From Bacteroidota bacterium (GTDB lineage Bacteria; Bacteroidota; Bacteroidia; B-17B0; Aurantibacillaceae), in the NCBI GenBank assembly GCA_030692515.1, contig JAUXZS010000056.1, positions 372,001-436,000 of the forward strand: DNA of 64,000 bases, given 5' to 3'. A model generated the notes under the pieces. It saw nothing but the letters and a program-made list of their open reading frames with translations. It searched no databases and had not been told where the DNA came from. The translations under genes were made by a program, and so were the position numbers. Below, piece after piece: positions 1 through 8,021 of the stretch. Position 1 is the stretch's first letter. The number at the start of each line of letters is the position of its first letter.

Positions 1-161
1 AACCTACATATACAATTTCTGATACTATAAAAACATATCTTTCAGGCACAATTGACAAACAAATAGTTGATATAAATACAGCTATGCTGCCCAAAGGCGA
101 ATATAGCCTTAACATTACAGTGAAGGGAAAATCCATTTCCAAAAAAATCAAGATTAATTAA
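1..161 (+). CDS. C-terminal end of a T9SS type A sorting-domain protein (partial)
   Basis: The reading frame is open from the window edge to a TAA at 159-161. The last ~52 residues contain the pattern LPKGEYSLNITVKGKSI followed by a basic end (KKIKIN). This is the usual last part of the T9SS type A C-terminal domain, in which a 'G-x-Y-x-L/V-x-I' strand is followed by a lysine-rich final strand. Such domains direct cargo across the outer membrane through the type IX machinery and are then removed. The rest of the protein lies outside the window, so its function is unknown. Confidence 0.7.
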   Translation, partial: PTYTISDTIKTYLSGTIDKQIVDINTAMLPKGEYSLNITVKGKSISKKIKIN

Positions 162-269
162 TCTCTGTTAATTAAAATAAAACAGCACTCTCACTTTTCA
201 ACCAAACTATTGTTCACAAAAGGTGTAACTAAAGTATATCTTGAGCATTATACTGTTTAAATTTACTAG

Positions 270-2024
270 ATGCGTTTTTTAATATTTATTTCCCTTTTCT
301 CGATTAGCTTTTCTGTATCCTCACAATTAAAAAAAGAGTATTACGATGCTAAAGAATCCCAATTAAAATCCGAAACAGATTACTACAAGGGTATGCCGCA
401 CGGCGCTTATACCGAGTATTATCAAAATGGTAAAGTATTATCAAAAGGCTATTATTATTCTGGCAAATTAAACCAGTTTCTTGGAAAAGAAGACAGTATT
501 TGGACTTTTTATTACGAAGATGGAACCAAAAAAGCTGTTGAGCGTTATGATAAGGGCAAAAAAAACGGCACCAACATTTATTATTTTAAATCCGGCAAAG
601 TTTCTCAGAAGACTAAGTTTTTAGATAACAAAGCTGATAGTACTTGGACATCTTACCATGAAAATGGAAAAGTAAAAAGTCGAGAAAATTTTGAAAAAGG
701 CTTAAAAGAAGGCGAATGGACCTATTTTTTTGATAATGGTCAAATAGAAAGCAAAGGAACTTTCGAAAAAGATAAACGTCAGGGTAAAGTAGAAACCTAT
801 TCTAAAACTGGAAAACTAATTGCTATTCAAAATTATTGCGCTGGTAAACCGTGTAACCATTGGGAAGAGTTTTATGATAACGGACAAAAAAAATTCGTAA
901 AAGAATATAAGGACAGCACCTTGTATTTAATTGATTTATGGAACAATCAAGGAAAACAGCTGGTTTCTGGCGGAAACGGCAGTATTACTGCTAATTATGA
1001 TAACGGTGTTATTAGGGCAATGGGTTTTTATAAGGATGGATTGCAAGATGGTGTTTGGAGGTTTTTTCATGCGAATGGAGAATTAGATTACGAAGCAACT
1101 TACGAAGCAGGAGGATTAAATGGATATTACTCGTCTTACTTTGCAAACCATAAAATAAAAAGCGAAGGCAATTTTATAAATAACAAAAAAAATGGTGTTT
1201 GGAAGTTTTATACCGTAGAAGGAAAGCCTGAAATGATTGGCACTTTAAAGGATGATTTGCGAGAAGATAAATGGACCTATTACTATTCTAACGGAAAAGT
1301 TGAAAGCGAAGGGTTTTATTTAAATGACAAACAAAATGCAACCTGGAATTATTTTTACAAAGGCGGAGAAAAATGGCGACAAGGAAATTATGATAACGGT
1401 TTAAGAACAGGGGTTTGGACAACTTGGTTTGAAAATGGAAAAAAACTTCAAGAAGGACCTTATGTTTCTGGCAAAGAAAATGGTTTGTGGACCAGCTGGT
1501 GGGATAACGGAACCAAAAAAGATGAGGGCACTTTTAAAGATGCAGTATTGGTTGATTTATGGCAAGGCTGGTATTCAAACGAAAAACCAAATTATGCTGG
1601 GAAATATAATAGCAAAGGAAAAAAAACCGGTAAGTGGAATTATTATTACCAAAGTGGGAAGCCAAGAGAAATTAGTTCTTACGTTAATGGTATAAAGCAT
1701 GGAAATTATATTCAATGGTTTGAAAAAGGTGGTTTTATTGATACAAAAGGAAAATATCGTAAAGGACATCAAACCGGAGAATGGACATATTATTACGAAA
1801 CAGGAGGCATAAACAGGATACAACACTTTAAAAACGGCAAATTAAACGGGAAAAGCCTTTCTTATTACACAAATTCAAAACTACAAAGCGAGTGTAATTA
1901 TAAAATTATTAATGATACTAGAAAAGGCAAAGTACAAAGTGTTCCCCATGGATTATGGTTGTTTTATGACAAAAGCGGGAAAGAAATTAATCGAATTTTG
2001 TATGAAAATGGTGTTAAAAAGTAA
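270..2024 (+). CDS. Secreted MORN-type (YwqK-like) repeat protein
   Basis: This 584-residue protein opens with a signal peptide (about residues 1-18). Almost all the rest is a string of ~23-residue units of the form 'G.W..YY.NGK..S.G.Y..G', the MORN_2/YwqK pattern common in Bacteroidota. Around twenty units can be followed by eye. Pipelines often name such proteins 'toxin-antitoxin system YwqK family antitoxin', but no toxin gene sits next to it and the signal peptide argues against a cytoplasmic antitoxin. It is probably a periplasmic or surface beta-repeat protein; its partner is unknown. It stands alone, 108 bp after the preceding gene and 32 bp before the next. Confidence 0.8.
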   Translation: MRFLIFISLFSISFSVSSQLKKEYYDAKESQLKSETDYYKGMPHGAYTEYYQNGKVLSKGYYYSGKLNQFLGKEDSIWTFYYEDGTKKAVERYDKGKKNGTNIYYFKSGKVSQKTKFLDNKADSTWTSYHENGKVKSRENFEKGLKEGEWTYFFDNGQIESKGTFEKDKRQGKVETYSKTGKLIAIQNYCAGKPCNHWEEFYDNGQKKFVKEYKDSTLYLIDLWNNQGKQLVSGGNGSITANYDNGVIRAMGFYKDGLQDGVWRFFHANGELDYEATYEAGGLNGYYSSYFANHKIKSEGNFINNKKNGVWKFYTVEGKPEMIGTLKDDLREDKWTYYYSNGKVESEGFYLNDKQNATWNYFYKGGEKWRQGNYDNGLRTGVWTTWFENGKKLQEGPYVSGKENGLWTSWWDNGTKKDEGTFKDAVLVDLWQGWYSNEKPNYAGKYNSKGKKTGKWNYYYQSGKPREISSYVNGIKHGNYIQWFEKGGFIDTKGKYRKGHQTGEWTYYYETGGINRIQHFKNGKLNGKSLSYYTNSKLQSECNYKIINDTRKGKVQSVPHGLWLFYDKSGKEINRILYENGVKK

Positions 2025-2036
2025 TCACTTTTTTAT

Positions 2037-2044
2037 TATATTTG
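2037..2044 (+). promoter_or_regulatory. Candidate Bacteroidota -7 element (TATATTTG)
   Basis: The box matches TAnnTTTG exactly and lies 12 nt before the ATG of the next gene, so any transcript would have a very short 5' leader. No well-spaced -33 TTG is evident, so this is a tentative call. Confidence 0.4.
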
Positions 2045-2056
2045 TAGAGTACAATT

Positions 2057-2902
2057 ATGACTAAGCCAAGTTTTAAAATATTTTTACCCTTCTTAGTTTT
2101 CTTTTTTTCTTTCTGCAATAATTCAGAAAAAAATGACGAGAATATAGTTGACTATAATACAAAGCAAGCTGTTCAAGAAACCAAATTAAATGCGCAAAAT
2201 GTATTTAACTCAATGCCGGACAGAAAATTAATTTTAAAATTAATTGAGGATAATAAAATAGAATATAACCCCGATTTTTTGAATGATCCAAATTCACTTT
2301 CAAAGTATACTGTAGAGTTTTACAAAGCCGCCAATTTAGGGATTTACGGGTCAGATTTAAGCATCGCAAACTCCTTTGACCAAACGCAAGAAAGCATGGT
2401 GTTTTTAAAATGTGTTAACTCATTAGCGGCTAATATTGGTGTAAACAAAGCTTTTGATCAGGTAATGTTTGATAGAATGGAAGCCAACAGGGCAAACAAA
2501 GACTCTACATTAGAAATTATTACTGGGGCATTTAAAAAGGCAGATGAAATTTTAAAAGTAAATAATCGCCCCTCAACATCTGCTGTTATTCTTGCCGGTT
2601 CATGGGTTGAAGGTTTGTATGTTTCTTGTCAAATGGCTAAAACTGCAAATGGAGAAAAAATAATCAAAACAATTATCGACCAAAACGAGTCATTAAAAAA
2701 CTTAGTTATCATGCTTGAAGCCTCAGATTTGGCACCAGAAACCGAGTATATTGTTACAGATTTAAAATCTATAAAAGATGCATTTAATGTAGCTGAAACT
2801 AACACAGTTCATAACTTAGAAACCATAAAAACAATTACGGAAAAGGTTACTCTTTTAAGAAATAAACTTATTTCTGGCGGCACATTTAACTTGAAAGTTT
2901 AA
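2057..2902 (+). CDS. Putative lipoprotein of unknown function
   Basis: The 281-residue product begins with a short hydrophobic signal ending in FFFSFC followed by Asn, a plausible lipobox (Cys at residue 20). That predicts a lipidated periplasmic or outer-membrane protein. The remainder looks helical, without recognisable catalytic motifs. It resembles uncharacterised Bacteroidota lipoproteins, but I cannot assign a family from the sequence alone. It lies between the repeat protein and the asparagine-synthetase-B-like protein, all on the same strand, with 78 bp before the latter. Confidence 0.65.
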   Translation: MTKPSFKIFLPFLVFFFSFCNNSEKNDENIVDYNTKQAVQETKLNAQNVFNSMPDRKLILKLIEDNKIEYNPDFLNDPNSLSKYTVEFYKAANLGIYGSDLSIANSFDQTQESMVFLKCVNSLAANIGVNKAFDQVMFDRMEANRANKDSTLEIITGAFKKADEILKVNNRPSTSAVILAGSWVEGLYVSCQMAKTANGEKIIKTIIDQNESLKNLVIMLEASDLAPETEYIVTDLKSIKDAFNVAETNTVHNLETIKTITEKVTLLRNKLISGGTFNLKV

Positions 2903-2980
2903 AACTTTCTTTCATTTAACTTTTTTTCCCCTTTACAAATTTACTCAACACATTCTTTATACTTAATTTAGTGGTAATAA

Positions 2981-4246
2981 ATGAAAAAGGTATTTATAAT
3001 ATTTTTTGTTTTTCTTTTTGGAACTAAGGCTTTTGCTTCTTATATTTTAATTCCAATGGATGATGAACAAAAAAATCATCTTAAAGCCTATGGGTTAGCT
3101 TATTGGGCATTAAAGGGTGAGTTGGAGATTCACTGGCTATTAAATTATCGTGGTGGTAGTTTTATGATTCCAAATGCAAAACCGGTTTCTAACGAATGTG
3201 TTGTCAGAGGAATTAGTTATCAAACAATTTCGGATGCGCAAGGCAATTCTATTCTTGCTGATATTGCAAATCCTGAAGTAAACCAAGATGCTATTAAGTT
3301 AGAAAAAGCGCCTCGTATTGCAGTATATTCTCCAAAAGGCAAACAACCATGGGATGATGCGGTTACACTGGTTTTAAAATATGCTGAAATTCCGTATGAC
3401 ATAGTTTACGATGAGGAAATATTTTTGGATAAATTAAAAGATTACGATTGGCTTCATTTACATCATGAAGATTTTACTGGACAATACGGTAAATTTTTTG
3501 CTCAATTTCAAAATGCAGCTTGGTATCAAAACGATGTTAAAGAAAACGAGACTTTAGCAAAAAAATTAGGCTTTACCAAGGTATCATTAATGAAATTACA
3601 TTCTGCAAAAAAAATTAAAGATTTTGTTTTTAGTGGCGGTTTTTTATTTGCCATGTGCAGCGCAACGGATAGTTACGATATTGCTTTAGCGGCAGAGGGG
3701 GTTGATATCTGCGAAAGTATGTTTGACCATGATGCAGCTGATAAAAACGCGAACTCAAAACTCGATTTTTCAAAAGGTTTTGCTTTCGAAAATTATAAGT
3801 TATCTATGAATCCATACGAATATGAGTATTCAAATATTGATACTTATTTAACGCGTAGAAATTTTGGAATGAATCAAAAAACAGATTTATTTACACTTTT
3901 TGAATTTTCTGCTAAATGGGATCCGGTTCCAACTATGTTATGTCAAAACCATACCAATATTATTAATGGTTTTTGGGGACAAACAGCCGCTTTTGATAAA
4001 AAATATATTAAAAAAAACGTATTAATTTTAGGAGAAGCAAAGGCTTTTGGCGAAGCTAGATACATACATGGAGATATAGGCAAGGGCACTTGGACCTTTT
4101 ATAGTGGACATGACCCAGAAGATTACGAGCACAGAGTAGAAGAACCACCCACGGACCTAAGCTTACATCCAAATTCTCCGGGTTATAGATTAATTTTAAA
4201 TAATATTTTATTTCCAGCGGCGAAAAAGAAAAAACAAAAAACATAA
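2981..4246 (+). CDS. Conserved secreted Bacteroidota protein, usually labelled 'asparagine synthetase B'
   Basis: A signal peptide (about 1-19, ending AFAS) precedes a long conserved family that I recognise from Flavobacteria. Landmarks are HLKAYGLAYWAL near the start, LLNYRGGSF, the segment WLHLHHEDFTGQYGKF, GGFLFAMCSATDSYDIALA, and a C-terminal block with YSGHDPEDYEH and HPNSPGYRLILNN. Databases name this family asparagine synthetase B, but none of the hallmarks of that enzyme is present: there is no N-terminal Cys2 and no PPi-loop SGGLDS. The GGFLFAMCSA stretch and the HDPED block hint at a glutamine-amidotransferase-like or ThuA-like Rossmann fold. A signal peptide is also inconsistent with asparagine synthesis. 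Function unknown. Confidence 0.75.
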   Translation: MKKVFIIFFVFLFGTKAFASYILIPMDDEQKNHLKAYGLAYWALKGELEIHWLLNYRGGSFMIPNAKPVSNECVVRGISYQTISDAQGNSILADIANPEVNQDAIKLEKAPRIAVYSPKGKQPWDDAVTLVLKYAEIPYDIVYDEEIFLDKLKDYDWLHLHHEDFTGQYGKFFAQFQNAAWYQNDVKENETLAKKLGFTKVSLMKLHSAKKIKDFVFSGGFLFAMCSATDSYDIALAAEGVDICESMFDHDAADKNANSKLDFSKGFAFENYKLSMNPYEYEYSNIDTYLTRRNFGMNQKTDLFTLFEFSAKWDPVPTMLCQNHTNIINGFWGQTAAFDKKYIKKNVLILGEAKAFGEARYIHGDIGKGTWTFYSGHDPEDYEHRVEEPPTDLSLHPNSPGYRLILNNILFPAAKKKKQKT

Positions 4247-4248
4247 TT

Positions 4249-4284
4249 TAATTCCCCCTTTTTAAAACGGGGTTGGGGGGATTA
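4249..4284. repeat. C/G-rich inverted repeat between genes
   Basis: CCCCC and GGGG flank a TTTTTAAAAC loop, followed by a second G6 block and ATT that mirrors the leading AATT. It sits 3 nt after the stop of the preceding gene. It may act as a terminator, but it also resembles short dispersed 'AATCCCCC...GGGGGATT' repeats common in Bacteroidota intergenic DNA. I cannot decide from one copy. Confidence 0.45.
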
Positions 4285-4317
4285 GTAGATAATTAATAAA
4301 AAAAGTAATTTTACACT

Positions 4318-4680
4318 ATCAACTTCCTTTTAAAAATAATTATTTCGGCCATAGCAGTTTTTATAGCTGCTCATTTATTACCACATGTGCGGGTTGACGA
4401 TTATTTGTCTGCGTTGATGGTTGCTATTGTTTTGGCTTTTTTGAATACAATTGTAAAACCTATTTTAACTATTCTAACAATACCCATAACGGTTTTTACT
4501 TTGGGCTTTTTTTTATTAGCCATAAATGCTTTTATAATTATTTTTGCCGGTAAATTAGTGTCCGGTTTTCATGTAGATGGTTTTTGGTGGGCCTTATTAT
4601 TCAGCCTTATTTTATCCCTTTTTACTGGCATTCTTAACGCTTTACTTGGCGTTAACGACAAAACGAAACGGCAGGATTAA
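4318..4680 (+). CDS. Small holin-family (4-TM) membrane protein with apparent ATC start
   Basis: The protein has four hydrophobic segments and the family signature LNTIVKPILTILTIPITVFT plus DGFWWALLFSLILSL. This matches the 'phage holin family' of short chromosomal membrane proteins, which are not known to be phage lysis proteins. The first in-frame standard start is GTG at 4387, but that would remove the first conserved membrane helix. Reading upstream gives I-N-F-L-L-K-I-I-I-S-A-I-A-V-F-I-A-A-H up to a stop at 4306. Family members typically begin M-K/N-F-L-L-K, so the initiator is best placed at ATC 4318, giving 120 residues. No ATG, GTG, TTG or CTG is available there. Either a near-cognate start is used or a base is wrong. 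Confidence 0.75.
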   Translation: MNFLLKIIISAIAVFIAAHLLPHVRVDDYLSALMVAIVLAFLNTIVKPILTILTIPITVFTLGFFLLAINAFIIIFAGKLVSGFHVDGFWWALLFSLILSLFTGILNALLGVNDKTKRQD

Positions 4681-4698
4681 GTATGAAAATACTTATGG

Positions 4699-5340
4699 CT
4701 ATAGGTTAATTTCTTTAGGCCAGGTTGCTGGTTTGGCATAAGATAAACTGCCAATCTTTTTAGTTGTATGGTAACTATTTAAGCCGCTTACAGTAATTGT
4801 TTTTGCTGCTTCAAGATTAACCGATCCATCTGTCATTAAGCAATTGTCTGGAATAGAGACATAAATTATTTTACCAATTAATAAAATCGTCCCGTTAATT
4901 TCAAGATCTATTTTTTGTTCTAACTGACATGCAAATTTAATTTTACTCTCTTTTACAAATGGTGCAGTTATTGAATCTATGTATTCGGGAGTAAGCTTTG
5001 CTTCTTTAAATTCAGATATGTTTTCATCGTAACGCGCAGATGTTTGGTGTGCATTTACATAAAAACTATCAGTAATGTGATTTATTGTATACTGCTTCAA
5101 TTCAAGTATGTTATTTAATGTGTGCCGTGGCACTTCGCTTGGTCTTACAATTATTCCGCACAAAGCCGGGTTTGCACCAATATGAAATAAGGAACTAAAA
5201 ACCGCAAGGTTTTCGTGTTTTTGAGAATTAGTTGTGCCAATTAATACCACGCTTTTAAAACCACCCAATGAATTTACAAAGGCCGCTCGGTATAATTTTT
5301 CTAATTTTTCTATGTCTTCAGATGTAAATTCTTTTATCAT
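4699..5340 (-). CDS. Flavin reductase-like FMN-binding protein
   Basis: This 213-residue protein has the shape of the flavin reductase-like domain. An N-terminal segment (SLGGFKSVVLIGTTN, about 24-38) is followed by the conserved ENLAVFSSLFHIGANPALCGI block and the substrate-side motif RPSEVPRHTLNNI. Such proteins bind FMN and often reduce free flavin with NAD(P)H. It is the last gene of a minus-strand set (SRPBCC, TIGR03643, SDR-like, this gene) packed with gaps of 1-2 nt or small overlaps, so co-transcription is likely. In related genomes this set accompanies a photolyase/cryptochrome, where reduced flavin would be useful; that link is inferred. Confidence 0.8.
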   Translation of the reverse strand: MIKEFTSEDIEKLEKLYRAAFVNSLGGFKSVVLIGTTNSQKHENLAVFSSLFHIGANPALCGIIVRPSEVPRHTLNNILELKQYTINHITDSFYVNAHQTSARYDENISEFKEAKLTPEYIDSITAPFVKESKIKFACQLEQKIDLEINGTILLIGKIIYVSIPDNCLMTDGSVNLEAAKTITVSGLNSYHTTKKIGSLSYAKPATWPKEINL

Positions 5341-5341
5341 T

Positions 5342-6031
5342 TTATATTTTTAAAGTATTCATTCCCCCATCAACTGCTAATATTTGTCCTGTAATCCAAC
5401 TAGCTTTTTCTGATAGCAAGAATTCTATGGCGTTTGCTAAATCTTTTGTCTCTCCAATTTTTTTTAGGGGATTTCTTTTTTGCGATGCTTCTATTTTTTC
5501 TTGCGTATTTAAAAATTTTTCTGCCAATGGTGTATTTGTTAGAGAGGGGGCAATGCAGTTTACTCTAATAGTGGGTGAAAGTTCGGCGGCTAAGGCCTTT
5601 GTTAAACCTTCGACCGCCCCTTTAGCCATTGAAATGGAACTGTGAAAAGGCATCCCAGTATTTACTGCAACTGTGCTAATTAAAACAATAGAGGCATTTG
5701 CACTATTTTTCAAATTGGGTAAATATTTTTGAATAAAGGCAACAGCTCCCAGCGCATTAATTTTATAATCGGTTAAAAAATCTATTTCACTTAATCTATT
5801 AAACTGTTTTAAGTTGATGGTTCCAGGAAAATAAACTAAACCACTTAATGGCTCTGTTATCTCTGGGTAATTTTTAAGTTCGTAACTATCAATTTGATAA
5901 AACTTATCGTAAACACTATTTTCACTTTTTGTACTAATACCAATTACAGATTGGTTTTTTTCTTTTAATACTTGTAAAGTTTCTAAGGCTGTTTTGCTTG
6001 ATGCACCAGCAAATAAGTAAGGGTTAACCAT
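5342..6031 (-). CDS. SDR-family (Rossmann) protein lacking the usual catalytic tyrosine
   Basis: The 229-residue chain has an SDR core: an N-terminal nucleotide-binding turn (AGASSKTA, 8-15), the N-N-A-x-G-equivalent INALGA (91-96), a serine/threonine strand (ISTVAV, 118-123), and a C-terminal VDGG loop. In the active site the expected Y-x-x-x-K reads I133-S-M-A-K137, so lysine is kept but tyrosine is replaced by isoleucine. The protein may therefore be a binding protein or use altered chemistry. It overlaps the upstream TIGR03643 gene by 8 nt and is followed by the flavin reductase gene after 1 nt, implying one transcript. Confidence 0.8.
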   Translation of the reverse strand: MVNPYLFAGASSKTALETLQVLKEKNQSVIGISTKSENSVYDKFYQIDSYELKNYPEITEPLSGLVYFPGTINLKQFNRLSEIDFLTDYKINALGAVAFIQKYLPNLKNSANASIVLISTVAVNTGMPFHSSISMAKGAVEGLTKALAAELSPTIRVNCIAPSLTNTPLAEKFLNTQEKIEASQKRNPLKKIGETKDLANAIEFLLSEKASWITGQILAVDGGMNTLKI

Positions 6032-6389
6032 TATCTTTTTTTGAAATTTTATTTGAACTAATATTACGCTGTTGCTTACTTTTAAATCGAGAAACTTTAT
6101 TTAATCTCCTTTTTAAATGTTTTGTTTTACAACATTCAACTCTTTCTCGCCATAACGTATAACTTCTAAATTTTAATTGACTTTTCATTAAGGTTTTTAC
6201 TTCAGCCTCATTTAATCCAAATTGTAACTTAATGGCTTCAAAGGGAGTTCTATCTTCCCAAGCCATTTCAATTATTCTATCAATATGGTTTAAATTTAAT
6301 TCACCTTCGGGTATGTCGATAGTTACATCCAAGTAAGCCATTGGTGAAGGCAAATCACTGTAAAAACAATAATTAGTTAACTCTACCAT
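6024..6389 (-). CDS. TIGR03643 family protein (photolyase-associated)
   Basis: The core IIEMAWEDRTPFEAIKLQFG and the following FRSYTLWRERVE are the signature of TIGR03643, a small basic family typically encoded near cryptochromes/photolyases in Bacteroidota and Proteobacteria. I use the ATG at 6389 (121 residues): it lies 1 nt after the stop of the SRPBCC gene, whereas the longer frame to 6434 would run back into that gene by 44 nt. The C-terminus is rich in Lys/Arg (KRRLNKVSRFKSKQQRN), consistent with nucleic-acid contact, but biochemical function is not known. Confidence 0.85.
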   Translation of the reverse strand: MVELTNYCFYSDLPSPMAYLDVTIDIPEGELNLNHIDRIIEMAWEDRTPFEAIKLQFGLNEAEVKTLMKSQLKFRSYTLWRERVECCKTKHLKRRLNKVSRFKSKQQRNISSNKISKKDNG

Positions 6390-6390
6390 T

Positions 6391-6849
6391 TTATTGATTA
6401 AATAACTCCTCCATTTTTTTATATCTAAAATCAAAAATTGTGCTTAATTGTTTTTTTATAAAAAGTGAATTTGCTAGTTTTCCAAAAACGCCAAAAGGAA
6501 CTTTGTAGTGCACAACATCAATCATTTCTACTCCGCCTGAAACTTCTTTTAAAAAGTGTTTGTGATGCCACATGGAGTAGGGGCCAAATCGCTGTTCGTC
6601 AACAAAATATTCTTTATCCTTAACATGAGTAATTTCCGTAACCCAATTCATTTTAATTCCTGCAATTGGCGTAACAAAATATTCAATAATTTGGCCAGGA
6701 AACATTTTACCATCTCCTAAATCGCTTAAAATATTAAAGCCCATATATTTTGGCGTTATCTTTGATAAATTTTTTGGAGAGCTAATAAATTCCCAAAGGG
6801 TATTAATATCGCTTTTAATAAACTGCTTTGTCTGTATTGTATGTAACAT
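6391..6849 (-). CDS. SRPBCC family ligand-binding protein
   Basis: A 152-residue START/SRPBCC-like fold. It opens with a strand and helix typical of the group (LWEFISSPKNLSKITP), continues with FPGQIIEYFVTPIAG, and has the block MWHHKHFLKE plus EMIDVVHYKVPFG seen in the 'cell division inhibitor/SRPBCC' proteins that neighbour SDR (TIGR01777) and photolyase genes. These proteins hold a hydrophobic ligand in a central cavity. It is the first gene of the minus-strand set that ends with the flavin reductase; the next start codon follows its stop by a single base. Confidence 0.8.
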   Translation of the reverse strand: MLHTIQTKQFIKSDINTLWEFISSPKNLSKITPKYMGFNILSDLGDGKMFPGQIIEYFVTPIAGIKMNWVTEITHVKDKEYFVDEQRFGPYSMWHHKHFLKEVSGGVEMIDVVHYKVPFGVFGKLANSLFIKKQLSTIFDFRYKKMEELFNQ

Positions 6850-6895
6850 ACCCTGTTTAACAATCCATTTAAATATTTGTTTAGTGAATTAAACT

Positions 6896-6922
6896 AAAAA
6901 AGGGGCTATCGGCCCCTTTTTT
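6896..6922 (-). terminator. Rho-independent terminator, symmetrical
   Basis: A6-GGGGC, a five-base loop and GCCCC-T6 form an 11-bp stem with A/T tracts on both sides. It follows the DUF4412-like gene on the minus strand by about 20 nt and separates it from the SRPBCC operon; the symmetry would also let it work on the other strand. Confidence 0.85.
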
Positions 6923-6942
6923 CATTATTTAAAAAAAAATTA

Positions 6943-7581
6943 TTATTGATCAAACTTGTTATAGTTTGGAGGAACCGCTAAACTTGCATCGTCTGGTGCT
7001 TTATGACCAATTTTAACCACTTCTAATCTAGTAATTAATTTATTGTCGTTAATTTGCTTTTCTTCGCTTAACAATGGCATAGAGCCTGGCGCTAAATCAG
7101 CAATTTGATTAAAATAAATACTCTGCTTGTCTTTTCTATTCCAAAGTTTAATTACAGGTACAAAAAACGAAAACTTATTTTCTGCAACCCAATAAGTAAT
7201 TGTTGTGTTTTCGTCTGTATTACTTACGGTATATTCAACACATTTTAGACCCTGAATGGATTTTGTTTTCGCACCTTTAGTTACTGTGCAAACTCCCTTA
7301 ATAATTGGAGGGGTTTCGCTAGAATGCTCGCCCCAAACTTTGCGTTTCGGGTTTACAAATTTAATAGTGCTGGCATTTAAATCAAAAATAAAACTGCCTT
7401 CTATTGCGTTAGTCTTTTTACCGTATTGGTCTAATTTAATTAGTTTGTCTTTTACCAAATAAATATTTGTGGTAGTGTCTTTTTGGGTTGTATATTTAAA
7501 CTCAATACTACCATTAAAGTTTTGTGCAGTACTTTGAAATATTCCAAAATACAAAGTTAATGCAAATAAAATTTTTTTCAT
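6943..7581 (-). CDS. Secreted DUF4412-like protein
   Basis: The signal peptide (1-19, ending STAQ) is followed by a beta-rich domain. NFNGSIEFKYTTQKDTT opens the domain, and a middle block reads KLIKLDQYG and FIFDLNASTIKFVNPKRK. This layout of a substrate-strand, a 'K-lig' strand and a motif about a protein being converted to a table of strands resembles DUF4412/LolA-like periplasmic proteins of Bacteroidota. The function is unknown. It is transcribed alone, ends in a clear terminator, and is divergent from the YraN-family gene. Confidence 0.6.
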   Translation of the reverse strand: MKKILFALTLYFGIFQSTAQNFNGSIEFKYTTQKDTTTNIYLVKDKLIKLDQYGKKTNAIEGSFIFDLNASTIKFVNPKRKVWGEHSSETPPIIKGVCTVTKGAKTKSIQGLKCVEYTVSNTDENTTITYWVAENKFSFFVPVIKLWNRKDKQSIYFNQIADLAPGSMPLLSEEKQINDNKLITRLEVVKIGHKAPDDASLAVPPNYNKFDQ

Positions 7582-7632
7582 TTCAAATATAATTAGATTA
7601 CTAATTTATGTATTTTCGAGATAATTACTAGC

Positions 7633-8004
7633 ATGAAAAATGAAAATTCACATATTTTGGGTGCAGAAGGCGAAAAATTGGCAAAAAAGCACCTTTTAGC
7701 TAATGGATATTCTATTTTGCAAGAAAACTGGCGATATAAAAAGTACGAAATTGATATAATCGCTTCTTTTAAAAATTTAATAGTAATTATTGAGGTGAAA
7801 GCGCGGAGCACAAATAATTTTGGAGAGCCGGAAGCTTTTGTGACAAAACAAAAACAAGGCTTTTTAATTCAAGCCGCAAACGAATATTTAATCTCGAACA
7901 ACATTGATTTAGAATGCCGGTTTGATATAATTTCGGTTTTAGATGAAAATAACAAAATTATTGTAAAACATTTAGAGGGAGCCTTTTATCCATCAATAAA
8001 GTAG
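7633..8004 (+). CDS. yraN: YraN family (UPF0102) endonuclease-fold protein
   Basis: The 123-residue protein matches UPF0102/YraN throughout: GAEGEKLAKKHLLANGYSIL, then the nuclease-like core WRYKKYEIDIIASFKNLIVI with IEVKARS. The pattern E...D...E-x-K is the PD-(D/E)xK arrangement (Asp in EIDII, Glu-Val-Lys in IEVKA). The family is near-universal in bacteria, but its physiological role is unsettled; DNA processing is suspected from the fold. It is divergent from the DUF4412-like gene and followed closely by the pseudouridine synthase gene. Confidence 0.9.
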   Translation: MKNENSHILGAEGEKLAKKHLLANGYSILQENWRYKKYEIDIIASFKNLIVIIEVKARSTNNFGEPEAFVTKQKQGFLIQAANEYLISNNIDLECRFDIISVLDENNKIIVKHLEGAFYPSIK

Positions 8005-8006
8005 CG

Positions 8007-8014
8007 TATATTTG
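8007..8014 (+). promoter_or_regulatory. Candidate -7 element (TATATTTG) giving a nearly leaderless transcript
   Basis: An exact TAnnTTTG match ends 7 nt before the ATG of the pseudouridine synthase gene. Transcription usually begins 5-7 nt after this box, so the mRNA would start at or beside the start codon. No clear -33 TTG was found. Confidence 0.4.
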
Positions 8015-8021
8015 TTTTATT

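Noticed and set aside
270-2024. YwqK-type repeat protein as an antitoxin
   Set aside because: It has a signal peptide and no toxin neighbour; the name in databases comes from repeat similarity only.
4318-4680. Holin-family gene as sign of a prophage
   Set aside because: The family is common on Bacteroidota chromosomes as a single gene and no other phage genes are nearby.
6390-6434. Longer version of the TIGR03643 protein starting at 6434
   Set aside because: It would overlap the SRPBCC gene by 44 nt; the ATG at 6389 follows that gene's stop directly.
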